Source: Rufibacter radiotolerans (lineage in GTDB: Bacteria > Bacteroidota > Bacteroidia > Cytophagales > Hymenobacteraceae). Taken from it: a stretch of 64,000 nucleotides of DNA. Below the pieces are notes generated by a model that saw only the letters and a program-made list of their open reading frames with translations, made no database searches and was not told the origin of the DNA. The stretch's first letter is position 1; each line of letters begins with the position of its first letter. The position numbers and the translations under genes are program-made. Positions 1-8,564 of this stretch are shown here, one piece after another. The stretch spans positions 642,408-706,407 of the forward strand of contig NZ_CP010777.1 of assembly GCF_001078055.1 (NCBI RefSeq), in the 5' to 3' direction.

Positions 1-426
1 TTTAACGGTGAACTGGCAGGTAAAACCTTCGCTTTATGGGGCTTATCTTTTAAGCCTAAAACGGATGACATGCGCGAAGCCCCTTCTTTGGTGATCATTG
101 AAAAGCTTCTGGCGGAGGGTGCCAAGGTAAAAGCCTATGACCCGGTAGCCATCAAAGAAGCGAAGCATATGATTGGCGAGAATGAAAGAGTAGAATATTC
201 CAAAGATGAATATGAAGCTCTGATTGATGCAGATGCCTTGCTTATCGTCACGGAATGGCCGGAGTTTAGATCTCCTAATTTCCAGGTGATGGGCAAACTG
301 CTGAAGAATAAAGTCATCATAGACGGCCGTAACATCTATGAAGCAAGGGAGCTTTGTGACCTGGGCTTCGCTTACTACGGAATAGGAGTGCAGGAAGTGC
401 TTCCGGTTATTGAAACCACAAACTAA
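1..426 (+). CDS. ugd: UDP-glucose 6-dehydrogenase, C-terminal part (5' truncated)
   Basis: The reading frame is open from base 1, so only about 141 C-terminal residues are in the window. The visible part includes ALWGLSFKPKTDDMRE near its N-terminal edge, the signature of the UDP-binding C-terminal domain of UDP-glucose/GDP-mannose dehydrogenases, and later the usual DADALLIVTEWPEF segment. The enzyme oxidises UDP-glucose to UDP-glucuronate with two NAD+ in the cytoplasm. The gene directly downstream (3-nt gap) encodes a UDP-glucuronate decarboxylase, which would use the product, so UDP-glucose rather than GDP-mannose is the likely substrate. The N-terminal Rossmann domain and catalytic Cys lie outside the window. 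Confidence 0.9.
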   Translation, partial: FNGELAGKTFALWGLSFKPKTDDMREAPSLVIIEKLLAEGAKVKAYDPVAIKEAKHMIGENERVEYSKDEYEALIDADALLIVTEWPEFRSPNFQVMGKLLKNKVIIDGRNIYEARELCDLGFAYYGIGVQEVLPVIETTN

Positions 427-429
427 GAA

Positions 430-1404
430 ATGGCAAAAGATAGAAAACGCGTATTAATTACTGGCGGCGCCGGATTTTTGGGCTCGCACCTTTGCGACCG
501 CTTTATAAAGGAAGGATACCATGTCATTGCCATGGATAACCTTATTACGGGTGACCTCAAAAACATTGAGCACCTGTTTAAGCTGAAGCATTTTGAATTT
601 TATCACCATGATGTCTCTAAGTTCGTGCACGTGCCCGGGCATCTGGACTATATACTGCATTTCGCTTCCCCTGCTTCGCCTATTGATTACCTGAAGATTC
701 CCATCCAGACCTTAAAGGTAGGTTCTTTAGGAACTCATAATCTTTTAGGGCTTGCCAAAAATAAAAGAGCAAGGATGCTGATCGCCTCCACTTCAGAAGT
801 ATACGGAGATCCGGAAGTACACCCGCAGGTGGAAGAATACTGGGGTCATGTGAACCCTGTAGGGCCCCGGGGCTGCTATGACGAAGCCAAGCGCTTCCAG
901 GAGGCCATCACCATGGCCTACCACATGCACCATGGGTTAGAGACGCGCATAGTCCGTATTTTCAACACCTATGGCCCACGTATGCGCCTTAATGATGGTA
1001 GAGTGTTGCCAGCCTTTATGGGCCAAGCCTTACGGGGAGAGGAACTTTCCTTATTTGGTGATGGTTCACAAACACGCTCCTTTTGCTATGTAGATGACCT
1101 TATTGAGGGAATTTACCGGTTGTTGCTAAGTGATTATGCTCTGCCTGTTAACATTGGAAACCCATCTGAGGTGACTATTAAGGAGTTTGCTGAAGAAATC
1201 TGCAAACTGACAGGGGTGGAACTGAAGCTTGGGTACCAGCCATTGCCTGAAAATGACCCGCAGAAACGGAGGCCCGATATTTCCAAAGCCAAAGAAATTC
1301 TTGGGTGGGAGCCCCAGGTTTCCAGAGAAGAAGGCTTAAAGCGGACATTGGAATATTTTAAAGAGCATGTAGATACTGCACCAGTAGAGGCCAGAACTTT
1401 TTGA
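430..1404 (+). CDS. uxs: UDP-glucuronate decarboxylase (UDP-xylose synthase)
   Basis: This 324-residue extended short-chain dehydrogenase converts UDP-glucuronate to UDP-xylose with bound NAD+. Visible features are the Rossmann motif [10 protein letters not shown] (residues 11-20), a Thr/Ser-Glu segment (STSEVYGDP, 120-128) and the Y-x-x-x-K pair Y150/K154. The [14 protein letters not shown] segment is typical of bacterial and plant UXS. Length is normal for the soluble form. It starts 3 nt after the ugd stop, so the two genes are probably co-transcribed and channel UDP-glucose to UDP-xylose. Xylose is therefore a likely component of the glycan, although the sugar nucleotide could also be used elsewhere. 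Confidence 0.9.
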   Translation: MAKDRKRVLITGGAGFLGSHLCDRFIKEGYHVIAMDNLITGDLKNIEHLFKLKHFEFYHHDVSKFVHVPGHLDYILHFASPASPIDYLKIPIQTLKVGSLGTHNLLGLAKNKRARMLIASTSEVYGDPEVHPQVEEYWGHVNPVGPRGCYDEAKRFQEAITMAYHMHHGLETRIVRIFNTYGPRMRLNDGRVLPAFMGQALRGEELSLFGDGSQTRSFCYVDDLIEGIYRLLLSDYALPVNIGNPSEVTIKEFAEEICKLTGVELKLGYQPLPENDPQKRRPDISKAKEILGWEPQVSREEGLKRTLEYFKEHVDTAPVEARTF

Positions 1405-1808
1405 ATTATTTAGTATTTAAAAACATAAAAGAATTTTAAAGAGTAAGATTCTTAAAATATAATCTATTAGAATTTTACATGATAGGTATAGTAAACGAGG
1501 TTAAGAGCCTGAATTAATTATTTAGCCAATTTAGGACAGGCTTTTATCTATCTTCTTACTGTCCTTTTAATATTTTATACTAAATGACAAGAGCCATTAG
1601 TAATAGTGCCGCCTCAAGCATTGAAATATCTTAAAAATCATAATACTACTTGCTAGCCAAAATTTGTAGCTTTGCAGGTCATTCCTTTAAAATGGCTAAT
1701 TTTAAAGTGAATTTTCACTAAGAGTTTGGAGAAACTGATAAGTTTGGCCTGCCTTTTTAATTTTGTACAATTTTATACTTAGTTATACTACTTAGAAGTC
1801 AACAGAAA
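1405..1808. other. Gene-free AT-rich gap before the pseudaminate operon
   Basis: There is no convincing ORF in these 404 bases. An imperfect inverted repeat (AAGAGCCTG at 1503-1511, CAGGCTTTT at 1537-1545, 25-nt loop) could be a weak terminator for the ugd-uxs pair. A Bacteroidota-type -7 box lies further down and is listed separately. No copy of the palindrome family found in the second half of the window is present here. Confidence 0.5.
1650..1674 (+). promoter_or_regulatory. Candidate promoter of the pse operon
   Basis: TAGCTTTG at 1667-1674 matches the Bacteroidota -7 consensus TAnnTTTG. A TTG at 1650-1652 could serve as the -33 element, but the 14-nt spacing is shorter than the usual 17-23. 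Use of this promoter would give a leader of about 125 nt before pseB. It is the best match in the gap, but remains a weak prediction. Confidence 0.35.
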
Positions 1809-2831
1809 ATGAGTCTAGATTTAAATAATAAATCAATCCTGGTTACCGGTGGAACGGGTTCATTCGGAAAGAAATTTGTGGAAACAGTTCTTACAAGATT
1901 TCCGGATATTAAACGCCTGGTTATTTATTCGCGGGATGAGCAGAAGCAGTTCCAAATGGCTTTTGATTTTCCAGAAAGCAAATATCCTGGAATCCGTTAC
2001 TTTATTGGTGACGTAAGAGATTTTGAACGTCTTAAAAGAGCCTGTAACGGGATAGACTATGTTATTCATGCCGCTGCAATGAAACATGTGCATATAGCAG
2101 AATATAACCCTGATGAGTGCGTTAAGACCAATATTGGGGGTGCTGATAATGTAATTAGGGCTGCGCTGGAAACAGGAATCAAAAAGGTAGTAGCGCTTTC
2201 CACGGATAAAGCCTGTGCCCCAATAAACCTGTATGGTGCTACTAAACTTACCTCAGATAAACTTTTTATTGCAGCCAACAACATAAAGGGTAACAAAGAC
2301 CTTATTTTCTCAGTGGTTCGCTATGGAAATGTAATGGGCTCAAATGGCTCGGTAATGCCTTTCTTCATGAAGAAGAAACAAGAAGGTGTATTACCAATTA
2401 CCGATCCCAATATGACGCGATTCAATATTTCTTTGGAAGAAGGAGTAGATATGGTGCTCCATTCCCTGGAAACGGCTTGGGGTGGCGAGTTATTCGTGCC
2501 TAAAATCCCATCTTACCGAATCATGGATGTGGCAGAAGCTATTGGTCCTGATTGTGAGAAAAAGATTGTTGGTATCAGACCAGGAGAAAAAGTGCATGAA
2601 GAAATGATCACAAGCTCTGACTCCTTTACCACTTATGATTTGGGGAAATATTATGCCATTCTTCCTCAAACCCCAGCATGGGAGCTTCAAGACTTTATTA
2701 AACATTTTGGAGCCGTAAAAGTACCAGAAGGATTTAACTATAGTTCTGGCCAAAATTCTGATTGGCTTTCAGTAGAAGATTTGAGAGCCCTCATTAAGGA
2801 CTATGTTGACCCTTATTTTGAAATAAAATAG
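1809..2831 (+). CDS. pseB: UDP-GlcNAc 4,6-dehydratase (inverting), PseB
   Basis: This 340-residue short-chain dehydrogenase carries out the first pseudaminic acid step: dehydration of UDP-GlcNAc and C5 inversion to UDP-2-acetamido-2,6-dideoxy-beta-L-arabino-hexos-4-ulose. The NAD(P) motif TGGTGSFG is at 13-20. The active-site region STDKACAPINLYGATK (131-146) has the D133-K134 and Y142/K146 arrangement of the PseB/FlaA1 branch. Length and full N- and C-termini match the family. It heads a long run of mostly overlapping genes, and pseC, pseG/H, pseI and pseF follow, which fixes the assignment to pseudaminate rather than to CapE/CapD-type pathways. Confidence 0.93.
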   Translation: MSLDLNNKSILVTGGTGSFGKKFVETVLTRFPDIKRLVIYSRDEQKQFQMAFDFPESKYPGIRYFIGDVRDFERLKRACNGIDYVIHAAAMKHVHIAEYNPDECVKTNIGGADNVIRAALETGIKKVVALSTDKACAPINLYGATKLTSDKLFIAANNIKGNKDLIFSVVRYGNVMGSNGSVMPFFMKKKQEGVLPITDPNMTRFNISLEEGVDMVLHSLETAWGGELFVPKIPSYRIMDVAEAIGPDCEKKIVGIRPGEKVHEEMITSSDSFTTYDLGKYYAILPQTPAWELQDFIKHFGAVKVPEGFNYSSGQNSDWLSVEDLRALIKDYVDPYFEIK

Positions 2832-2847
2832 GAATGATGCAGGAATA

Positions 2848-3864
2848 ATGAAGATCAGCATTGTTGTACCTGTTTATAAAACAGAAATTTATTTAAGAAG
2901 GTGCATTGAAAGCCTGATAAATCAGACTATAGTAGAAAAGGAAATTATTTTAGTGAATGATGCTTCTCCTGATAATTCTTTGGAGATATTATTAGAATAT
3001 AAAAATAATTATCCCGATTTAATTACTGTAATAGATTTGCCTGAAAATAGGTGTTTAGGTGGAGCAAGAAATGCTGGTATTAAAGCTAGTACAGGTAAGT
3101 TTATCGGGTTTGTTGATTCTGATGATTTTGTACATAAAGAAATGTATGAAGCTTTGGTTAACAAAGCCTTGCTTGAAGATGCAGATATTGTTGATTGCGA
3201 TGCGTTAGTTTTAAATGAGAACGGAAAAGAAATTTCTGTTGAAATTTCTAATACAAAGGAACAAGTAGGTCTGCTGGATAAAGCGAAGCGTAAAAGTCTC
3301 ATTCTGAATACCGGAAGAGTTTTTACAAAGGTCTTCAGAAGAGAACTGTTTTTTTCTAATAATCTTTTTTTTCAGGAGAAGGTATTGTTTGACGAAAATA
3401 ACCTGATTCCTATTTTGCTGGTTTTTGCTAAAAAAATAGAAAAGGTTGATTATCCGTATTATAATTATGTGCTAAGTTCAAATTCTACCTGCAGGGGAAA
3501 AGTTGAAAAATATTCTCCTGAAGATAGATATTTTAATGAGCGTTTACTTTCCACTTCCTTTGTTAAACAAAGATTTATAGATAATGGGCTATATAGTGAA
3601 TTTCAGGAAGAAGTTGACTTTGTAGTATTTAAATTATATTTAAGTACTTTATATGGTACATATGAAAGGTATAAAGTTTTACCTTATCATAGATTAAAAG
3701 AGCTTAAAAAGGTGAAAGATGTCCTGTCTAATTTGCATAATAATAGTTATTATAAAAATTTAGACTGGAAAAGTTTGATTTGGTTTCGGATAAATTCTAT
3801 CCACCCAAAGATGTTTTCAATGCTTTATTCTTTAAACAAAAAAATAAATGATACCATACGGTAA
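2848..3864 (+). CDS. Glycosyltransferase family 2
   Basis: The protein has 338 residues. Its N-terminal GT-A fold is plain: VVPVYKTEIYLRRCIESL at the start, the VNDASPDNS strand-loop, GARNAGI, and a D-S-D-D metal-binding motif in GFVDSDDFV near residue 90. The C-terminal half is less conserved and probably sets the acceptor. It is an inverting nucleotide-sugar transferase expected on the inner face of the cytoplasmic membrane. The gene lies between pseB and pseC and overlaps pseC by 17 nt, so it belongs to the operon. Its donor and linkage cannot be read from sequence. Confidence 0.88.
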   Translation: MKISIVVPVYKTEIYLRRCIESLINQTIVEKEIILVNDASPDNSLEILLEYKNNYPDLITVIDLPENRCLGGARNAGIKASTGKFIGFVDSDDFVHKEMYEALVNKALLEDADIVDCDALVLNENGKEISVEISNTKEQVGLLDKAKRKSLILNTGRVFTKVFRRELFFSNNLFFQEKVLFDENNLIPILLVFAKKIEKVDYPYYNYVLSSNSTCRGKVEKYSPEDRYFNERLLSTSFVKQRFIDNGLYSEFQEEVDFVVFKLYLSTLYGTYERYKVLPYHRLKELKKVKDVLSNLHNNSYYKNLDWKSLIWFRINSIHPKMFSMLYSLNKKINDTIR

Positions 3865-4996
3865 GCAATATATAAATAATGAAGATTTAAAAGCAGTTAC
3901 CGATGCTTTGCAATCAGACTTTCTAACTCAAGGGCCAAGAATTGCGGAGTTTGAGCAGAAGTTTTCAGAATATATAGATGTAAAACATTCTTTGGCTGTA
4001 AGCAATGGAACGGCTGCTTTACACTTAGCAGCATTAGCGCTTGGGGTAAATGAAAAGTCAAATGTAATTACCACGCCCATTACGTTCGCGGCTTCAGCAA
4101 ATTGCATCCGGTATTGCGGCGGAAATGTTTACTTTGCTGATATAGATGAAGAATCTTATCTGCTTGATCTAAATAAAGTAGAGGACCTGATTAAGTCCAA
4201 ACCTGCCGGATTCTTTTCAGGAATTATTCCGGTTGACTTTGCTGGTAGGGCAGTAAATCTGGAGAAATTCAGAACCTTGGCAGATAAGTATAACCTATGG
4301 ATAATTGAGGATGCCTGTCACGCTCCCGGAGGATATTTTGTAGACTCTAAGGGCCAAAAGCAATTTTGTGGAAACAGCCAGTTTGCTGAAGCAGCTATAT
4401 TTTCATTTCATCCGGTAAAGCATATCGCTTGCGGCGAAGGAGGCATGATAAGCTGTAATGATGACGATCTTTATAATAAGTTGCTGCTATTAAGAACCCA
4501 TGGTATTACTAAAGATTCAAATCTACTAAAGGAAAACCATGGTGGCTGGTACTATGAAATGCAGGAATTAGGGTACAATTACCGGCTAACCGATTTCCAG
4601 GCTGCTTTAGGAACTTCTCAGTTAAAAAGAGCTGATGCAGGGCTTGAAAAAAGAAGAGAAATAGCTAGAAAGTATAACGAGGCCTTTACAGGAAATGAAA
4701 GAATTCTTGGTCACTCCGGTGTGGTGGAAGGTCATGCGTATCATTTGTACATTATTGAAGTAGCAGACCGGCTTGGATTATACAATTATCTGCGGTCCAA
4801 AAACATTTTCACTCAAGTGCATTATATCCCTGTCCATACCATGCCTTATTACCAAGGCCTTGGCTGGAAGAAAGGAGACTTTCCTGCAGCGGAGTTATAC
4901 TATGAAAGGTGCCTTAGCTTACCAATGTTCCCTACATTAGAAAATGAAGAAATAGAATATGTAGTAAGCAGCATCAATGAATTCTTTGCAAAATAA
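3848..4996 (+). CDS. pseC: UDP-4-amino-4,6-dideoxy-AltNAc transaminase, PseC
   Basis: This 382-residue PLP enzyme of the DegT/DnrJ/EryC1 family begins with MIPYGKQYI, typical of PseC. The PLP-binding lysine is K191 in FSFHPVKHIACGEGG, the phosphate-binding SNGTAALHLA is at 52-61, and the cofactor-contacting Asp is in IIEDACHAPGG (152-162). It transaminates the 4-keto product of PseB with L-glutamate to give UDP-4-amino-4,6-dideoxy-N-acetyl-beta-L-altrosamine. It overlaps the preceding GT2 gene by 17 nt and the following gene by 20 nt, which suggests translational coupling. Confidence 0.93.
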   Translation: MIPYGKQYINNEDLKAVTDALQSDFLTQGPRIAEFEQKFSEYIDVKHSLAVSNGTAALHLAALALGVNEKSNVITTPITFAASANCIRYCGGNVYFADIDEESYLLDLNKVEDLIKSKPAGFFSGIIPVDFAGRAVNLEKFRTLADKYNLWIIEDACHAPGGYFVDSKGQKQFCGNSQFAEAAIFSFHPVKHIACGEGGMISCNDDDLYNKLLLLRTHGITKDSNLLKENHGGWYYEMQELGYNYRLTDFQAALGTSQLKRADAGLEKRREIARKYNEAFTGNERILGHSGVVEGHAYHLYIIEVADRLGLYNYLRSKNIFTQVHYIPVHTMPYYQGLGWKKGDFPAAELYYERCLSLPMFPTLENEEIEYVVSSINEFFAK

Positions 4997-5987
4997 GACC
5001 TATATTCTTAAGAATAAGTTTGAACTCACCATTCAGGAAGAAGAGCTAGATGTATCTAACCTTCTGGATAATGAAATTGTAGGTCAGACTATTTATTCCT
5101 GCGTTTCACCGGGAACGGAGTTAGCTGCTTACCAAGGCTTCCCTCCTTTGCGTCCAGGAATGCAGTATCCCAGATTAATGGGGTATTGCAATGTTGGAAA
5201 AGTTATTAAAGTTGGCAGTACCAGTACAGGAGTTAGCGAAGGTGATGTGATACTTACTTTTACTTCACATCAAAAGTACTTCAAAATTAAAGCCAACGAA
5301 GTAATTGCTGTTTTGGGAAGAAACATCGATTATAAACTTGCCAGTGCTGTTTACCTTTTCCATTTAGGGTATATGGCTACAATAGAAAGTGGTGCCCAGC
5401 CCGGAATGAAGGTGGGCGTAATGGGCACAGGTACATTAGGGTATGGCACCGCTTTGCTGTGCAACCAGTTCGGATTTAAAACCCACGTATTTTCAAATCA
5501 AGTCTATTTGCAGGATGAATTAAAGGCAGATGGTATTTCATTTTCTGCTAAAGAGAGAATTGAAACTCAATCTTACTTTAATTCCTTTGACATTATTATC
5601 AATACCAGCAATAGTTGGGAAGACTGGTTTTTGTCAATGGAACTCTTAAGAAAGAAAGGAACAATGGTTAATCTAGGTTTTCCAGGCAGAGGCCTGGCCT
5701 TACCTGAAATTAATCCACTTGACTCCCGGTTTTTCTATGATAAACAATTAACCCTTAAGTCTGCGGGCTATGTTTATGATGGTGAAGCTACAGTGTCAGA
5801 TGTTCAATTCTCGCTAAAGCGGAATATAAACTATTTGCTAGGGCTAATTGCTGCCGGCAGACTTGATCCAAAAAGGCTAATTTCTAAGGAAGTTAAATGG
5901 GAGCAGTTAAGTGAGCTTTATGATTTCTTACTTATTAGAGGCACCAGAAAGTTTACAGGGATTTTAAATTGGACTGAGAATGCTTAA
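4977..5987 (+). CDS. MDR-family dehydrogenase-like protein in the pse operon
   Basis: The 336-residue protein resembles medium-chain dehydrogenase/reductases. It has a GroES-like N-terminal domain with the turn SCVSPGTELAAY (about residues 42-53) and a Rossmann domain with VGVMGTGTLGYGTA (about 146-159). The usual catalytic zinc ligands of alcohol dehydrogenases are not evident, so it may be zinc-independent. It overlaps pseC by 20 nt, and the following Gfo/Idh gene starts within its last 8 nt. The two oxidoreductases probably act together on a sugar or nonulosonate intermediate. Neither belongs to the six classical pse functions, and the reaction is unknown. Confidence 0.7.
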   Translation: MNSLQNKTYILKNKFELTIQEEELDVSNLLDNEIVGQTIYSCVSPGTELAAYQGFPPLRPGMQYPRLMGYCNVGKVIKVGSTSTGVSEGDVILTFTSHQKYFKIKANEVIAVLGRNIDYKLASAVYLFHLGYMATIESGAQPGMKVGVMGTGTLGYGTALLCNQFGFKTHVFSNQVYLQDELKADGISFSAKERIETQSYFNSFDIIINTSNSWEDWFLSMELLRKKGTMVNLGFPGRGLALPEINPLDSRFFYDKQLTLKSAGYVYDGEATVSDVQFSLKRNINYLLGLIAAGRLDPKRLISKEVKWEQLSELYDFLLIRGTRKFTGILNWTENA

Positions 5988-7044
5988 AGCTGGAATAATA
6001 GGTTTAGGAAGAATAGGTGCAGAGCCTAGTACCCGGTTAGCAGGACAGGTTCCTAATGGATGGCTGCCAATTTCTCATATTGAAGCCTTGCTGGCAACAG
6101 AGAACATTGAACTGAAGCATATCAGTGATGTGAATTTGGAACGGGTTAAATGGGTATCTGATTATTATAATTTAAGTGCAAAGGAACATCCTGATCCAAA
6201 TACACTTCTGAAGGAGCAGCCAGATATTCTAACCATTGCTACCCGTACCCCAGAGCGGTACGATCTGATCATGCAGGCCCTCGATAATAATATAAAGGCG
6301 ATTGTGGTTGAAAAGCCGTTAGCAAATAGTCTTAAAAGAACATCTGAGATAATTGAAAAGGTGGTGGGTAATGACTGCATATTAGGATATGGTGCAGCCA
6401 GAAGGGCAATGGGGATCTATCAGCAGGCAAAGGAAATATTGAATTCTGGTGAAATGGGAGAGTTGAAGAGTATTACCGCAGAATTCGGTTATACAAAGTT
6501 GTTATGGACCCTACCACATGCAGTTGATCTTTTCCTGTTTTTTGCAGGTTCTTCGGAGGTAGAGTATATCAGCGGGCATTGTGACTTGGAAGAGGGCCAA
6601 TTGATAGCCCCGAATAATTTTGATGGCGACCCATTGGTTGAAACAGCAACAATTAAATTTAAGAATGGAGTGATTGGCAATATTTTGCCATGTGGTGGTT
6701 GGAATATAAGATTAGGATGTACTAAAGGATTTATTACTATTCATGGTGATGGAGACTATATAGAACTAAATTATTCTGGCAAGTACAATGCGTACTTTAC
6801 TAGTTCAAAAAGAATTGAAAACAATTTCAAAGAAAGCGGAATATGTAATATTTATTCTTCTATTTCAAAGAGCTTGGGCAGTAATGTCCACTTTTCCCTC
6901 ATCACACCTGCTGAAATTGAAATGAATCAAAATATTTTGTTTGGGATATTTCAATCCTCTTTAGAAGGAGGTAAAAGATTGTCAGTATCCTCGTTAAATG
7001 CAAATCTATATATTTCTGGAAGGACTGGAAATCTATATGCTTAG
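5980..7044 (+). CDS. Gfo/Idh/MocA-family oxidoreductase
   Basis: The protein has 354 residues. The N-terminal Rossmann motif is AGIIGLGRIGAEPS (4-17), and the family EKPLA motif is near residue 110 (AIVVEKPLANS). These enzymes oxidise or reduce sugar hydroxyl/keto groups with NAD(P). Together with the upstream MDR gene it forms an unexplained redox pair between pseC and pseG. It could epimerise a carbon through an oxidation-reduction cycle or create a keto group for amination. There is a 34-nt gap to the next likely start. Family membership is secure; the substrate is not. Confidence 0.8.
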   Translation: MLKAGIIGLGRIGAEPSTRLAGQVPNGWLPISHIEALLATENIELKHISDVNLERVKWVSDYYNLSAKEHPDPNTLLKEQPDILTIATRTPERYDLIMQALDNNIKAIVVEKPLANSLKRTSEIIEKVVGNDCILGYGAARRAMGIYQQAKEILNSGEMGELKSITAEFGYTKLLWTLPHAVDLFLFFAGSSEVEYISGHCDLEEGQLIAPNNFDGDPLVETATIKFKNGVIGNILPCGGWNIRLGCTKGFITIHGDGDYIELNYSGKYNAYFTSSKRIENNFKESGICNIYSSISKSLGSNVHFSLITPAEIEMNQNILFGIFQSSLEGGKRLSVSSLNANLYISGRTGNLYA

Positions 7045-7078
7045 TTAAATAAAACTATTGTTGAACCGAAATTTTGAA

Positions 7079-8533
7079 ATGATTACTAAGAAAAAGATTT
7101 TCTTCAGAGCTGATGGAAGCAGTGATATAGGTCTTGGTCACCTAGTTAGATCATCAGCTCTTGCAGATATGTTGAAAGAAAAGTTCGATTGCGTACTTGC
7201 TACGAGATGTGAGATATATACTGTAATCGAAACATTAAAATCTTCTTTTTCTGAAATCATTTCTCTGCCTGAACAGGAATATAGTTTGGAGGCAAAGTTA
7301 ATGGCTGATATGATTCCTTCACAGAGTCTTATTGTCCTTGATGGATATAATTTCGATTCAACTTATCAGGAATTGTTAGTCAACAATGGATTTGATCTCT
7401 TTAGTATTGATGATATTCATGCTTTCCAATTTCATTCTAAAGTCATTATAAACCATGCAGGAGGCATTGATCCTCTTGATTATCGGGCTTTACCAACAAC
7501 GCAATTCTTTTTGGGACCTCGCTATTCCTTATTGCGAGAACCTTTTTTAAAGGCTGCGAAGCAGAGAAGAAACTCTATAACAAATAAGAATTGTTTTGTT
7601 TGTTTTGGAGGTGCAGACCCTGATAATAAAACCTTAGAAATATTAAAGAATAAAAATATACGGGAGTCAGCTTACTTTGATAATTTTCATGTAGTTGTTG
7701 GTGGTGCATTCAAACATAAGGAAGCTTTAGAATCTTATATTCAGAACCAAGATATAACACTTTACTATGCCCTCACCTCTGAGGAAATGGTTAGTCTCAT
7801 GCAACACTGTAGCTATGCTATCTGCTCACCCAGTTCAATAGTTTATGAATATATGTCAGTAGGTGGAATTGTCTTTTTAGAGCAAATAGCTGACAACCAA
7901 TCTGATATTATTAAGTTTTTTCTTACCGAGGAAATGGCTTTTAGAATAAATGATTTAGAGTCACTTAGTACTGAAAAAATAGAAAATGCATTCAAGAAGC
8001 AAAGTTATTATTTTGATGGAAGCTCAGATGACCGGTTAAGAAGCGTTTTTCAGCAATACTATGATTCTAAAAAACTTTCCATACGAAGAGTGAATAAAAA
8101 TGATTTGGATATTTGTTTTAGTTGGGCGAATGATGTTGAGGTAAGAGGTCAATCATATAACCAATCTGCAATCGATTTGCAAAGCCATATAATCTGGTTT
8201 AATAAAAAATTAAATGACCTCGATGTCTTTTTTTATATACTTGAAAAAGATGAGAAGCCAGTTGCACAAATTCGTTTCCAAAAAACAAATAAGAAAGCTG
8301 TTCTTAGTTTTTTAGCTGATAAATCAATTCGGCATAAAGGTTTAGGTTCAAGCATATTGAGTAAAGGAATTAATGCTTTTTTGCAAGAGGTTAAAGCTCC
8401 TATTGAGATAGTAGGATTTGTAAAAAAATCTAATGTAGCTTCTCAACGTTCTTTTGAGAAATTATCCTTTGTGAAGGAAGAAAGTGGAGAGTATGCAGAA
8501 TCATATAAATATAGTTTGCATTGCTCGAATTAA
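7079..8533 (+). CDS. pseG: PseG UDP-sugar hydrolase fused to a PseH-like N-acetyltransferase
   Basis: Two pathway functions appear in one polypeptide of 484 residues. Residues 1 to about 325 resemble PseG, the GT-B-fold hydrolase that removes UDP: FFRADGSSDIGLGHLVRSS (8-26) carries the R-x-D...G-x-G-H signature, with the likely catalytic His at 21. From about residue 330 a GNAT domain follows (LSIRRVNKNDLDICFSW... HKGLGSSILSKG acetyl-CoA loop), matching PseH, which acetylates the 4-amino group before hydrolysis. In most described clusters pseG and pseH are separate genes. I chose ATG at 7079 over an in-frame TTG at 7058, because the PseG signature starts normally there. The sequence is low in GC. 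Confidence 0.85.
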   Translation: MITKKKIFFRADGSSDIGLGHLVRSSALADMLKEKFDCVLATRCEIYTVIETLKSSFSEIISLPEQEYSLEAKLMADMIPSQSLIVLDGYNFDSTYQELLVNNGFDLFSIDDIHAFQFHSKVIINHAGGIDPLDYRALPTTQFFLGPRYSLLREPFLKAAKQRRNSITNKNCFVCFGGADPDNKTLEILKNKNIRESAYFDNFHVVVGGAFKHKEALESYIQNQDITLYYALTSEEMVSLMQHCSYAICSPSSIVYEYMSVGGIVFLEQIADNQSDIIKFFLTEEMAFRINDLESLSTEKIENAFKKQSYYFDGSSDDRLRSVFQQYYDSKKLSIRRVNKNDLDICFSWANDVEVRGQSYNQSAIDLQSHIIWFNKKLNDLDVFFYILEKDEKPVAQIRFQKTNKKAVLSFLADKSIRHKGLGSSILSKGINAFLQEVKAPIEIVGFVKKSNVASQRSFEKLSFVKEESGEYAESYKYSLHCSN

Positions 8534-8564
8534 GTGAATCTCAGGAATAAAATTATTATTTGGA

